A stretch of 64,000 nucleotides of DNA from Balneolaceae bacterium (lineage in GTDB: Bacteria > Bacteroidota > Rhodothermia > Balneolales > Balneolaceae), in the NCBI GenBank assembly GCA_017640605.1, contig JAEPQH010000001.1, positions 350,117 to 414,116 on the forward strand, read 5' to 3'. The notes under the pieces are model-generated. The model made no database searches, was not told the origin of the DNA, and worked only from the letters and a program-made list of their open reading frames with translations. The position numbers and the translations under genes were made by a program. Within the stretch, counting starts at the first letter, position 1; every line of letters begins with the position of its first letter. Shown piece after piece: positions 47,301 to 54,424 of the stretch.

Positions 47301-50098
47301 AATTGAGCTGCCCCATTACCGGTGTTAAACAGATCCATGTATCCATCGCCATTGAAGTCGCCCCAGTCCATGGTAGCATGATCGCTAGCATATAATTGTA
47401 GACTAATTGCACTGACTTCTACATAACTACCATTATCATTTTCATAAAACTTTACCTGATTACTGCTTGCATCGGTATAACCTGATGTAGCCACATCAAG
47501 ATCGCCATCATTATCATAGTCAACGAATGTGAAATCACCACCTGCAGTACCAAGAATTCCGGTACTTGACAGTGTAAAAGTACCGTCTTTATCATTCAGG
47601 TAAATGTTGCTGAATCTACCCGGTCCGTTTGGTAATCCTGACAGATATAAATCCAGATATCCGTCGTTATTTGCATCTCCCCAATATGCCGAAGCCCATG
47701 CACCATCAGCAAATCCTGTATTAGATACTTGAGAAAACGTACCGTTCGTATTGTTTTTATACAAAATGGTGCTAGCAGTCCCGGATGAGTTATATCCCAG
47801 AATCACTAAATCCGGATATCCATCGTTGTCGTAATCCCCGAAAGCGGCACCAGCTCGGTACATACCTACTAATGAAGAAGAGACTGTGTTATTCTTGGTA
47901 AAGTTTCCGGATCCGTCGTTATCGTATAATTCAGCAATGGCTCCGCTGTTGCCTCCATTTGTACTTCCTGCAACTATCAAATCCAGATCACCATCATTGT
48001 CATAATCTCCCCAGGTGGTGGCTCCAAAGCTTACGCCGGTAAGTGCATCAGAAAGTAAGGTGAGTAAAGGTGGCGCATTGAATCTTAATGAATCAACATT
48101 CGATAACTCACTGTATTGAGGGGTAAGGCTAACATCGTTTGTGAAAGCTGCTACATAATAATTGTAGGTAGTATCTACTCCTAAATTTGAAACTGTAAAA
48201 GTAGTATCAGTTGTCTCGCCTACGGTAATTGCACTATAATCATACGTATTAAGATCGTACGCACTGGAAGTAAGTAAGGAATCTTTCGTCTGAAATACGA
48301 AGTATTTATCTGTATTTGTTCCGGGATTTTGTCTCCAGGTTAACGTTACTGATTTATTAACGGTATCAGCGGTGAGTGTTAAATCACGGGGCGCCATTGG
48401 TGTTACTTTAAAGGTAGAAGATTTGAACGCAGAACCAGCTCCCGATTGACTACTAAACGCCTGTATCCCTATTTCATAATTTCCACCCGGTAAGTAACTA
48501 CTCTCGAATTTTTGATTTAGATCAAGATCAGTGTCGTTATAATTTATATTATAATATTCAACCTGAGCACGTCCGGGAATGGTTCTAAATCCGGTTGATG
48601 TGTTGCCTCTGGGCGGTTGATAATACTTTGACTCATCCTGATTATACAGATAGAATGTGTAGCTGTTGTAACTGGGTAAATTCGAGATTCGGAGACTGTC
48701 GTTATGTATAGAAGCAGATGGGTTATAAACCGAATTATTATCAATAGCCGGTATAGACGTGCTGGTAGAGTTCTTTAGAAAAAATACCTGTGTATAAAGG
48801 TTGTCTACATAATTCTCTCCCGCCAAGAACACATCCAGATCATTGTCATTATCCAAATCTAAAATGCTAATCTGCGCACGCTCGATATTGGTCAGATGAC
48901 TGTTTGTAGTATCTCTGGCCACGCTAAATGTTGATGATCCCGAACTTAAATAAGTGTTTGTAAAAATTCTGGTAATTGGAATACCTGAGGAATCACCAGC
49001 CATGATGATTTCCATATATCCATCGTTGCTTATATCCAATACTTCTATATCACCATTATCTATGCCTGGAAAGGTAAAACTTGTATGTTTTGCCATCCCA
49101 CTTTGATACGAGTTACCACTAGCATCAGAATCAATGAAATAGAGAAATGTTTTTTGATCACCCGAACCATCTAATCCGGAAATGAGTATATCAACCGGTC
49201 CATCGCTGTTTACATCGGCTACTTCAATTATTTCAGCAAACACATCATCAAAAGGAAGTGAAGTATCATCTACAAAATTGAGCCCTCCTTTATTTTCGAA
49301 GATCGTTACATCCTGATTGGAGTTGTTAGTAATCAAATCGTAATCACGATCCATATCGTAATCAATCCGATCGAAAGGCGCATATATTTTTGTGTATTCG
49401 AAACCCGTGCCATAATCAGCAATGAACAGACTACTATCGGGCACGGAAAAATTTCCAAATCCATCATTTAAGTATATAAGTGAGTAGAATCCATTATTTA
49501 ATTCACTTACTTCACCCTGAAGTAGCAAATCTTCATCACCATCATTATCAAAATCCATCCATAAATAGGAATCTCTTGTGTAGCTGCTTGAAAAATTTGA
49601 ATTGGTGTTGGTAAAGGTACCATTACCATTATTAGTATATAATTTGGTTGCAGACCCCGGTGCTTGGTGCCCATTAAAGAAAATATCCGGCTTGTTATCG
49701 AGGTTGCTATCAACCCATTTCACCGACATTTGTGTGGGATCATTTTGATCAAAACCTCCAATCGAAACACTACTGGTCGAAAAATTTCCGGCTCCATCGT
49801 TATTCAATACCCTTAATTGGACGGAACTGTTGGTGGTATCGTAGCCGAATACAAGCATATCATAATCACCATCAAGGTCGTAATCGGCAAAATCGAATGA
49901 ATAAATTGTAGAGAAAGGTCCGAATTTCTGATAACCTGTAGAGTCAACCTCAACTAATTTATCTATTGCACTGGTTGACTGAAATGCCATTGTTCCGGCT
50001 GGCATAACGACCAGAAGAAGAACCCCTAATAGTCCCCCTGAGAAAGCCCGGGCTATTTTTTTCTTTTTGTATTGATGGTTTGAATGTTGCATACCCAT
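41393..50098 (-). CDS. Giant secreted multi-propeller FG-GAP protein with T9SS signal (2901 aa)
   Basis: A long basic signal peptide (1-39, KKKKIARAFSG then GVLLLVVMPAGTMA) precedes four FG-GAP/VCBS propeller units (about 40-480, 676-1048, 1243-1615 and 1809-2190; repeated WGDYDNDGDLDL calcium loops) alternating with fibronectin-III-like domains (about 490-675, 1050-1240, 1620-1805, 2195-2300). Units 2, 3 and 4 are clearly related along their whole length, so they arose by intragenic duplication. The shared C-terminal block (about 2303-2790; GGWYLLSNPLNTT, NRYVYRWDP, DPFDGYYLGTYAS) and a type A T9SS signal (about 2811-2901) complete it. Export across the outer membrane by the type IX system is expected; adhesion or matrix formation is inferred. 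It lies 305 bases downstream of the hybrid kinase, behind three 21-bp-phased repeats, and is followed by PID copy 3. Confidence 0.92.
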   Translation of the reverse strand: MGMQHSNHQYKKKKIARAFSGGLLGVLLLVVMPAGTMAFQSTSAIDKLVEVDSTGYQKFGPFSTIYSFDFADYDLDGDYDMLVFGYDTTNSSVQLRVLNNDGAGNFSTSSVSIGGFDQNDPTQMSVKWVDSNLDNKPDIFFNGHQAPGSATKLYTNNGNGTFTNTNSNFSSSYTRDSYLWMDFDNDGDEDLLLQGEVSELNNGFYSLIYLNDGFGNFSVPDSSLFIADYGTGFEYTKIYAPFDRIDYDMDRDYDLITNNSNQDVTIFENKGGLNFVDDTSLPFDDVFAEIIEVADVNSDGPVDILISGLDGSGDQKTFLYFIDSDASGNSYQSGMAKHTSFTFPGIDNGDIEVLDISNDGYMEIIMAGDSSGIPITRIFTNTYLSSGSSTFSVARDTTNSHLTNIERAQISILDLDNDNDLDVFLAGENYVDNLYTQVFFLKNSTSTSIPAIDNNSVYNPSASIHNDSLRISNLPSYNSYTFYLYNQDESKYYQPPRGNTSTGFRTIPGRAQVEYYNINYNDTDLDLNQKFESSYLPGGNYEIGIQAFSSQSGAGSAFKSSTFKVTPMAPRDLTLTADTVNKSVTLTWRQNPGTNTDKYFVFQTKDSLLTSSAYDLNTYDYSAITVGETTDTTFTVSNLGVDTTYNYYVAAFTNDVSLTPQYSELSNVDSLRFNAPPLLTLLSDALTGVSFGATTWGDYDNDGDLDLIVAGSTNGGNSGAIAELYDNDGSGNFTKNNTVSSSLVGMYRAGAAFGDYDNDGYPDLVILGYNSSGTASTILYKNNTNGTFSQVSNTGFADGAWASAYWGDANNDGYLDLYLSGLPNGPGRFSNIYLNDKDGTFTLSSTGILGTAGGDFTFVDYDNDGDLDVATSGYTDASSNQVKFYENDNGSYVEVSAISLQLYASDHATMDWGDFNGDGYMDLFNTGNGAAQLLVNNGTGGFTLHSQTFTGVYQGAADWKDYDLDGDLDLIYIGENSGSKSFLYDNNGDGTFTLNTSFNLIGASYGSVDWVDVDNDGDADLLISGYLGSGRTTSIYKNNSTSVNNSPTTPVLNTPTFANNAVTLSWNPTTDSEGGTVSYNAFLYNITDSEMFVESQSDSSSGFRKVTDLGNMRRDTSRSFTVTEGSYSWGVQAIDASGKPSVFAKQTFFYHLPESPTNLQVSGVITDATLTWDPSSDPDFQTFKVYQRTSPNGDPVSVQSLTDTTVSFSNLERGITYYFQISQINTLDFESPLSAAVTYTTPEQFQIDNSLSISGVRFSDSDWGDYDNDGDLDLLLIGTTNGNNGGAIAEIYDNDGNGGLTLNSSVSNILGGVYRGGVSFGDYDKDGYLDLVIAGYNTSNNPSTRLYKNNGAGSFAEITSTGFTDVGYGATNWMDYNNDGDLDLMLAGLPGNSHRINDIYRNNGDGTFTNSNAGLPGTADGNFVFADFDNDGDQDVAFSGYSNNNGPAASFYINNNGVFVENTTIGGLLIASQGTTMEWGDYDNDGDLDLFNAGGGTSKLIRNNGNGAMTDSGISFGALSWTSSAWGDYDNDGDLDLIVNGHDGSSQVTKVIENNGNSTFSTDTSITLTGLSEGMIHWVDLDNDGDLDVFAHGGDENVTLRSQVYVNETDFGGSAPSIPANLWVAYNIGKVEFSWDASTDSDGGPVSYNVFINDTLTNSWELVAQADTATGFRRTLGLGNAELRTQKTISLPNGTYQFGVQAIDGTGRTSEFSTITETLELHDAPTWISADKVGDDIALSWNPHADNDIDFYKIYRNSRTEPLIVYQDSTSGTSFTVQGLSYENYYSFYITAVDTSGSESAYSEASEVEFRYILSEVEGFSATPGWLGDVEWGDFDSDGDLDLIVAGTKTNPAEFHTSLYRNDGNSEFNYIGNAFDPSWYNVDVSFIDFNNDGRLDVLASRQVDSRLYIKDQANWYSASNIFLMDSPESHVVGDVNGDGYDDVIMTGYPNSQSTTKLYLNKTDDSGFSTDTVNTFIGVNNSNLALGDFDNDGDLDLALTGRNYNTNTNYSKIYTNDGKGVFTDSGISITAFNLSHVDWGDFNNDGFLDLLISGTTGTDDESYSNARTYIYENDGNGGLTYHSSLYGIMDGTSIWGDYDNDGFLDLFLAGRGTSGVIVSKLFKHDGDETFTEIIDLAITEAMNSASAWGDYDNDGDLDLVVSGTNTTRLEGRRGETWGSKIKLYKNTSIDKGNAPTAPSNLQVSITADTAFFQWDPSTDADGGTLTYNVGFLEEDTDNYQTNPYGDIETGVRKIVGRGNNHTKTSFKQSLTGLTNAYYTFGVQAIDQANRTSDYSTFRVPIGRFLTVENTKLYVNTDSAIVIPRNLFQINSFFKDTVFTLRSTGTYSGSLFMDENHDGMYEVSEQNLKDNAVSFSALVQDSLRYYQTDSEIKTMKFIMESATLTDSVELDIYSVESAPSLSGTANQGGWYLLSNPLNTTVGTLFENIWTQGAIGADTQSGSPNLYTFNSDSAKYLPIITDLDTTKVSNGQGILAYIFPDNNYDDAIEPQNGGWPKSLSNYGNSFAEQVTVSVRNTDVDGNGFTSGSEGFMLMGNPYGFALNVDSVVAELLKLDPYANRYVYRWDPLEKQYNLRLSGEIDPYESFFIRTIQSGVNGSTNFNYDDLHESVRAKSVIRTSNIDFELIADGSSSGNYEIALSDDASYEIDPFDGYYLGTYASRYANLYSTIGDQPLVLNNLPLSLTEEIEIPLFLHSSESGEYRLEWAINDLPQGWTAELENPATDELISLGSQSSYTFDFTPQKTKANETRPHSPDLFGFMKERGVGKAKGSVSTADLILRINPGLATNFESDLGIPRKVELYQNYPNPFNPSSVIRFGVPNQAPVQLEVFDVLGRKVMTLLNGEVKQPGRYNINFDGRTLASGMYVYRLVIGDKVLTKKMTLIK
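43530..48070 (-). repeat. Three in-frame duplicated propeller/Fn3 units in the 2901-aa gene
   Basis: Units at about 48070-46950, 46370-45265 and 44670-43530 each encode about 370 residues with the same blade order: WGDYDNDGDLDL, then GAIAE-YDNDG, then FGDYDxDGYxDLVI-GYN (clearest in the first two), ending in a DWVDVDNDGDADLL-like blade. They are separated by related fibronectin-like linkers. The repeat is at the protein level with diverged codons. Confidence 0.8.
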
Positions 50099-50403
50099 TA
50101 CCCAACGATTGAATATTAATTGTTGGAATAAATCTAGGGTAACTCACACGAACAGATGCGCCAAATGAGGAAACAAATACGCCAAAATATGTGAAAAAAG
50201 CGTAAAAATGGACGATTTTGGTTTATTGCTATTTTTTATTCAGGATTGAATATGTAAATCTAGCTGAGATTGGAGGCGAAAATAATAAACTCCGATGTTG
50301 AGCATTGGAGCCAGTGGAAGAGTCTTCACTTTCAGTACACAGCACAAACATCATCTTGCAGATCCTTCAACGCCGGTTGGTGGATCAGGATGATTTTAAT
50401 CGA
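50099..50403. other. 305-base control region of the 2901-aa gene
   Basis: This gap between the hybrid kinase stop codon and the giant gene start contains the triple direct repeat at 50151-50209. I see no gene in it and no clear terminator for the kinase gene. A short plus-strand open frame crossing it runs into kinase antisense sequence and is rejected. Confidence 0.5.
50151..50209 (-). promoter_or_regulatory. Three direct repeats at an exact 21-bp period, candidate AraC-type operator
   Basis: On the plus strand the units are AACAGATGCGCCAAAT (50151-50166), AACAAATACGCCAAAAT (50172-50188) and GAAAAAAGCGTAAAAAT (50193-50209). Their central CG steps are at 50159, 50180 and 50201, exactly 21 bases apart, or two helical turns. 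They lie 53-111 bases upstream of the 2901-aa gene. AraC-family proteins typically bind direct half-sites at about this spacing, and the hybrid kinase with an AraC output is encoded immediately upstream. Confidence 0.6.
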
Positions 50404-53400
50404 CTAAAAATACTGCGCCGGAGAGGTACCGAATCTTTTTTTGTATTGCTTGGAAAAATAAGCCGGAGTGGAAAAACCAATTGCATAGGCTACTTCACTT
50501 ACCGATCGCTTTTGTTTGGTTTCCAATAAATCACGGGCGGTGTATAATCGTACTTCACGAATAAATTCATTGGGGGAGAAACCTGTAACAGTCTTTAGGC
50601 TTCGTTGAAGATTACGGGTACTCATAGCTGCCTGATCTGCTAGATCATCTACCGTGATGTCCGACTTATTAACGTTTGCCTCAATCCATTCCTGTAATTG
50701 TTGAACCCATTCTATATCTGCACTTATTACATCAGTATTCATACTCGAGCCTACGGCTTCTTCTCTTTCTTTCTTCAAAACTAACAGATTATCTACCCGT
50801 GCTTGTAGTTCCTGAGCGTTGAAGGGTTTGGTAAGATAGTCGCTTACTCCAAGCTGAAAACCGTGAACCTTGTCTTCTACTTCGGAACGAGCTGATAACA
50901 ATATAATTGGGATGTGACGAAATTCTGGTACCGATCGCATCCATGCAGAAAACTCAAAGCCATTCATTTCGGGCATCATTATATCAGAGATGATGATATC
51001 GGGCTTTTTAACTGATATAATCTTCTTCCCTTCCAAACCATTTTGAGCTTGTTCAACTCTAATATTTAACTGCTCCAATAACTCTGTTATGTAAGTTCTC
51101 ATATCAGGATTGTCTTCTACAACTAAGGCCTGATACTCTTTTCCATTCACCGATAAATTCAATGGTACATCAACTTCAGAATCCGACATCCCAATTTTAG
51201 CATCGGGGAGATATTCTGCTAATTGATCATAGGTTTTATGCGGAAGAGTCACCGTGAAGATTGCTCCTTTTCCAGTTTCACTATCTACAGAAATACTTCC
51301 CTCATGTAATTCCACAAACTCTTTGGTGATGGAAAGTCCCACTCCTATCCCTTGTCCGCCGCCCTCCAGCTGATCACTAGTAGAATGAAAACGATCGAAT
51401 ACATGATCCAGATCTTCCTTATTTATCCCTTTACCACTGTCTTTTACTTCTATTACTAACTCATTGGAGCTATTAGTGACAATCAATATTATGGTTCCTT
51501 TTTCAGGAGTAAATTTTACCGCATTCGATAATAAGTTCACAAGAATCTTCTCCAGCTTATCGGCATCAGCCTGAAACAGAATCTCTTCATCGGGGAGATG
51601 TAGTTCAGCAGTAAGTGCTTTCTTTTCGATTTGAGATTCAAAGGATTGAAGCACACCATTTATAAAACTATTGATTGGGATTTCAACCGGTTTAAAGGAA
51701 ATGATATTAGAATCTAACCTACTTAAATCAAGCACCTGTTCTACCAATTCGTGTAGCCTTCTACCATTTCGATGAGCAACCTGAAGTTTCCGTAACAGAA
51801 ATCCATCATCAACTTTGCCGGAATCGAGCAGCTGCTTAACCGGCCCCGTTACCAATGTTAAGGGTGTTCGAAGTTCATGTGATATATTGATGAGTAATTT
51901 TGTTTTGAGTTCATCCAATTCAATGATCCGCTCGATTTCACGTAACTTGAATGCATTGAGTTGTTGCTTAATACGGTAACTTGAAACACTTCGAACCACA
52001 ACTCCTAACAATCCAAGAAATAAAAGGATATACAACCCATACGCAACATTCGACAAATACCATGGGGCTAGTATAGCAACTTCGAATACTTTGGGTGCCG
52101 ACTCAATGTGCATATAATTTCTGGTTTGAACCGCGATTTCCTTAACTCCTGGTAAAAACGGATTGATATTCAATGACGATTCTGCTCGCCATTCCGACCA
52201 TTCCTCATCATTCAGTTTAAATCGGAACTCATTTTTTGATGGATCTTTATACGAGCTCGAAATAAAACTTAGTTCGGCATCACGCTGACTATAATCAATT
52301 TTAGGTAAGTCATTTGTACTGAATGCTAACCATTCCTGATCAAAAGTGGATTGAATGCTCCAAAGAGAAACTTCAGGTGTTTCCTTTTCAGCATTATCAC
52401 CTGATAAATCCATTTGCATAACCGATTCGGTGGATCCCACCCACAGCATTTCATTTTCAATTTCAACAAAATCCCCAAAATGATCGTGTGATATCTCGAA
52501 AGGTGTAAAATGAGTAATCCACTCTTTTTCGCTGTCAGGTTCGGCTGTGATCACACCGCTATAACCATCAATATTAGCGTATTGCATCCAAAGATTCCCA
52601 CGGTGATCCATCCGCAAATATTCACCCCAGTTACCAAGTTGATCGTTAATAGATGTTATGGGTTCAAAGCGGTTTTCGGTTGGGTTGAAGGTAGAAAAAC
52701 CAAATTTAGAATTAATGATGATTTGGTTGTTTGTATAGGTTGGCTCATATAAATCAGTATCGGGAAGTCCGTGTTTTGACGAATATCTTTGGATGTCAAA
52801 TCCATTCTTTTCTGTGTTCAATGTTCCCTTAAACACCTCGCCTGATACACCTCCCGCCCAAAATTCTACATTCGGAACAACTGCTAATTCGAGAATATGC
52901 TCAGGAACTTCTTCAATAGTTCCTTGATACACCCATTGTTCATTGTTGTCCTTTTTGATCCAATCTAGTCCATTATAGGTTACTGCTAATACAACCTCGT
53001 CATTTAATTGTCTAAGTTGACGAGCTTCAATTCCTTCAACTACTGGAATTAAAATATCGCCGGATATTCGAAAAACACCTTCGTGTGAAGCCACCCATAG
53101 CTTATCTTCAATAATCGCACTGTTCCAAAAAACCTCTTCGCTTGGATATTTGTATAAAATCTCATCGGCATCTTTAGCATACAGTTGTTTTATAGGCTGA
53201 TCGAGTCGAAATAATCCTTCCATCGCTGGGATATATAGCTGGTCTTCTATACTTCTGATGTGCAACGCATCACCAAATCCCAAAGCTTCACCGGGAAAAT
53301 GCCGTACCGGATTAGAGAAATAAACCTTGGTAACTGTAGCTTCTCCGGTTAACCACAAGTCGCCGGCTTGATCAACAAAACAGCCATTCAGATCATCCTC

Positions 53401-54312
53401 TGCCAGACCTATTTTTTCATTTAATGTGTAACGATGATTTCCAGATTCATCGAAAATTAAAACTCCTGATTCGGTGGTCAGCACAAGCCCCAAGTTTGGC
53501 AGAAAAGATAGGTCGGTGGGTTTACTTTCGGTTATAAAGTCCTGAAAGTCCTCTGCAAATAAGTCAATTCGATTTCCGTCGAAGGTGAGTAAACCTAACT
53601 GCAAATCAACGAGAAAGAGCACATCATTTGCCTCAACTGTAAAATTCACATTCGACGGACTAGCTCCTTGATAATTTATACTTTCCCATCCTGAACCAGA
53701 AGTTGTAAGTACATCACCATTGTTCATGAAAAATAACGGTTTGCCGTTCAACATGGAGAATGTGGTAGGTCGTGCAGATTGATTTCTATCATACTCGATA
53801 TATTGTATCACTTCAATTGAGTCTGCCCTTTTAAAGTATTGAAGCAAGTACAAATCAGAGAAAAACAGAACAAAATCTTCAGTTTCTTTAATGGTATAGA
53901 CTTCACTAAAATCAGAATACCCTTCCGGAATTAACTCAGAAAGAGAGGTGTAGTTAAATTCTCCAAGTTTATTTTGCTTAAAGAAACCTATGTTTGAATA
54001 ACTTCCTGCCCATAGAATGGAATCATCATATTTACCCAACTCCAACTCAGAAATAAAGGTTGCATCAAAGCGAGCAAATACCCGCCATTCGTCATCGGCA
54101 TGCTGAACTAATCCCCCTGCATTGGCAAAAAGCATAGATCCATCGTGCCACTGAACGGCGTCGAACATTTGTTGTTCTCCTGGGTAGTCGCGCGTAGTGT
54201 ACGTTTGGAAATACGGAATTCCCTCAAAAACATCATTTTGTGCATATGCATCGATACATATCCCTGCAATACAAAAGATACTTAGTAATAGCCTTATCCC
54301 CTTATTCAGCAA
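50404..54312 (-). CDS. Hybrid sensor kinase/response regulator with AraC output
   Basis: This 1302-aa one-piece two-component protein has a signal peptide (1-25), a periplasmic propeller-type sensor (about 30-640), a Y_Y_Y-like domain (about 665-735), a membrane helix (about 745-768), a HisKA domain with His812 in NISHELRTPLT, an HATPase domain (about 910-1040; NLLSNAVKFTPE, GKGINKEDL, GGGQGIGVGLSI), a receiver domain with phospho-acceptor Asp1110 in SDIMMPEMNGFEF, and a C-terminal AraC helix-turn-helix (about 1205-1302; AAMSTRNLQRSL, AIGFSTPAYFSKQYKKRFG). It senses an extracytoplasmic signal and directly regulates DNA. The giant T9SS gene just downstream, with three phased repeats in between, is the likely target. 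Related Bacteroidota hybrids often control glycan-use loci; no such enzymes are here. Confidence 0.94.
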   Translation of the reverse strand: MLNKGIRLLLSIFCIAGICIDAYAQNDVFEGIPYFQTYTTRDYPGEQQMFDAVQWHDGSMLFANAGGLVQHADDEWRVFARFDATFISELELGKYDDSILWAGSYSNIGFFKQNKLGEFNYTSLSELIPEGYSDFSEVYTIKETEDFVLFFSDLYLLQYFKRADSIEVIQYIEYDRNQSARPTTFSMLNGKPLFFMNNGDVLTTSGSGWESINYQGASPSNVNFTVEANDVLFLVDLQLGLLTFDGNRIDLFAEDFQDFITESKPTDLSFLPNLGLVLTTESGVLIFDESGNHRYTLNEKIGLAEDDLNGCFVDQAGDLWLTGEATVTKVYFSNPVRHFPGEALGFGDALHIRSIEDQLYIPAMEGLFRLDQPIKQLYAKDADEILYKYPSEEVFWNSAIIEDKLWVASHEGVFRISGDILIPVVEGIEARQLRQLNDEVVLAVTYNGLDWIKKDNNEQWVYQGTIEEVPEHILELAVVPNVEFWAGGVSGEVFKGTLNTEKNGFDIQRYSSKHGLPDTDLYEPTYTNNQIIINSKFGFSTFNPTENRFEPITSINDQLGNWGEYLRMDHRGNLWMQYANIDGYSGVITAEPDSEKEWITHFTPFEISHDHFGDFVEIENEMLWVGSTESVMQMDLSGDNAEKETPEVSLWSIQSTFDQEWLAFSTNDLPKIDYSQRDAELSFISSSYKDPSKNEFRFKLNDEEWSEWRAESSLNINPFLPGVKEIAVQTRNYMHIESAPKVFEVAILAPWYLSNVAYGLYILLFLGLLGVVVRSVSSYRIKQQLNAFKLREIERIIELDELKTKLLINISHELRTPLTLVTGPVKQLLDSGKVDDGFLLRKLQVAHRNGRRLHELVEQVLDLSRLDSNIISFKPVEIPINSFINGVLQSFESQIEKKALTAELHLPDEEILFQADADKLEKILVNLLSNAVKFTPEKGTIILIVTNSSNELVIEVKDSGKGINKEDLDHVFDRFHSTSDQLEGGGQGIGVGLSITKEFVELHEGSISVDSETGKGAIFTVTLPHKTYDQLAEYLPDAKIGMSDSEVDVPLNLSVNGKEYQALVVEDNPDMRTYITELLEQLNIRVEQAQNGLEGKKIISVKKPDIIISDIMMPEMNGFEFSAWMRSVPEFRHIPIILLSARSEVEDKVHGFQLGVSDYLTKPFNAQELQARVDNLLVLKKEREEAVGSSMNTDVISADIEWVQQLQEWIEANVNKSDITVDDLADQAAMSTRNLQRSLKTVTGFSPNEFIREVRLYTARDLLETKQKRSVSEVAYAIGFSTPAYFSKQYKKRFGTSPAQYF

Positions 54313-54361
54313 CGTAATTACTTTGTTATGAAGTGAGGAGTAAAAAACTTCACATTTTTTT

Positions 54362-54406
54362 AAAGTGCAAACACTTTTAGGTTTATTTTGGAGCTAATGC
54401 ACTTTA
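54362..54406 (-). promoter_or_regulatory. TAAAGTGCA/TGCACTTTA inverted repeat upstream of the hybrid kinase
   Basis: AAAGTGCA (from 54362) and TGCACTTT (to 54405) are perfect inverted copies, extended to 9 bp by the flanking T and A. A third partial site, CACTTT, lies at 54372-54377 and can form an alternative hairpin with the first. No T tract follows on the minus strand, so this looks like an operator for the kinase gene and not a terminator. Confidence 0.4.
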
Positions 54407-54424
54407 TGTATGATCATTAGGCTA

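Noticed and set aside
43000..49900. Regularly spaced DNA repeats resembling an array (TCACCATCATTGTCATAATC-like)
   Set aside because: These are codons for the repeated DYDNDGDLDL calcium loops, in frame and diverged at third positions; there are no uniform spacers as in CRISPR.
50305..50529. Plus-strand open frame in the gap before the giant gene
   Set aside because: More than half is antisense to the AraC domain of the hybrid kinase, with no ribosome site or recognisable protein features.
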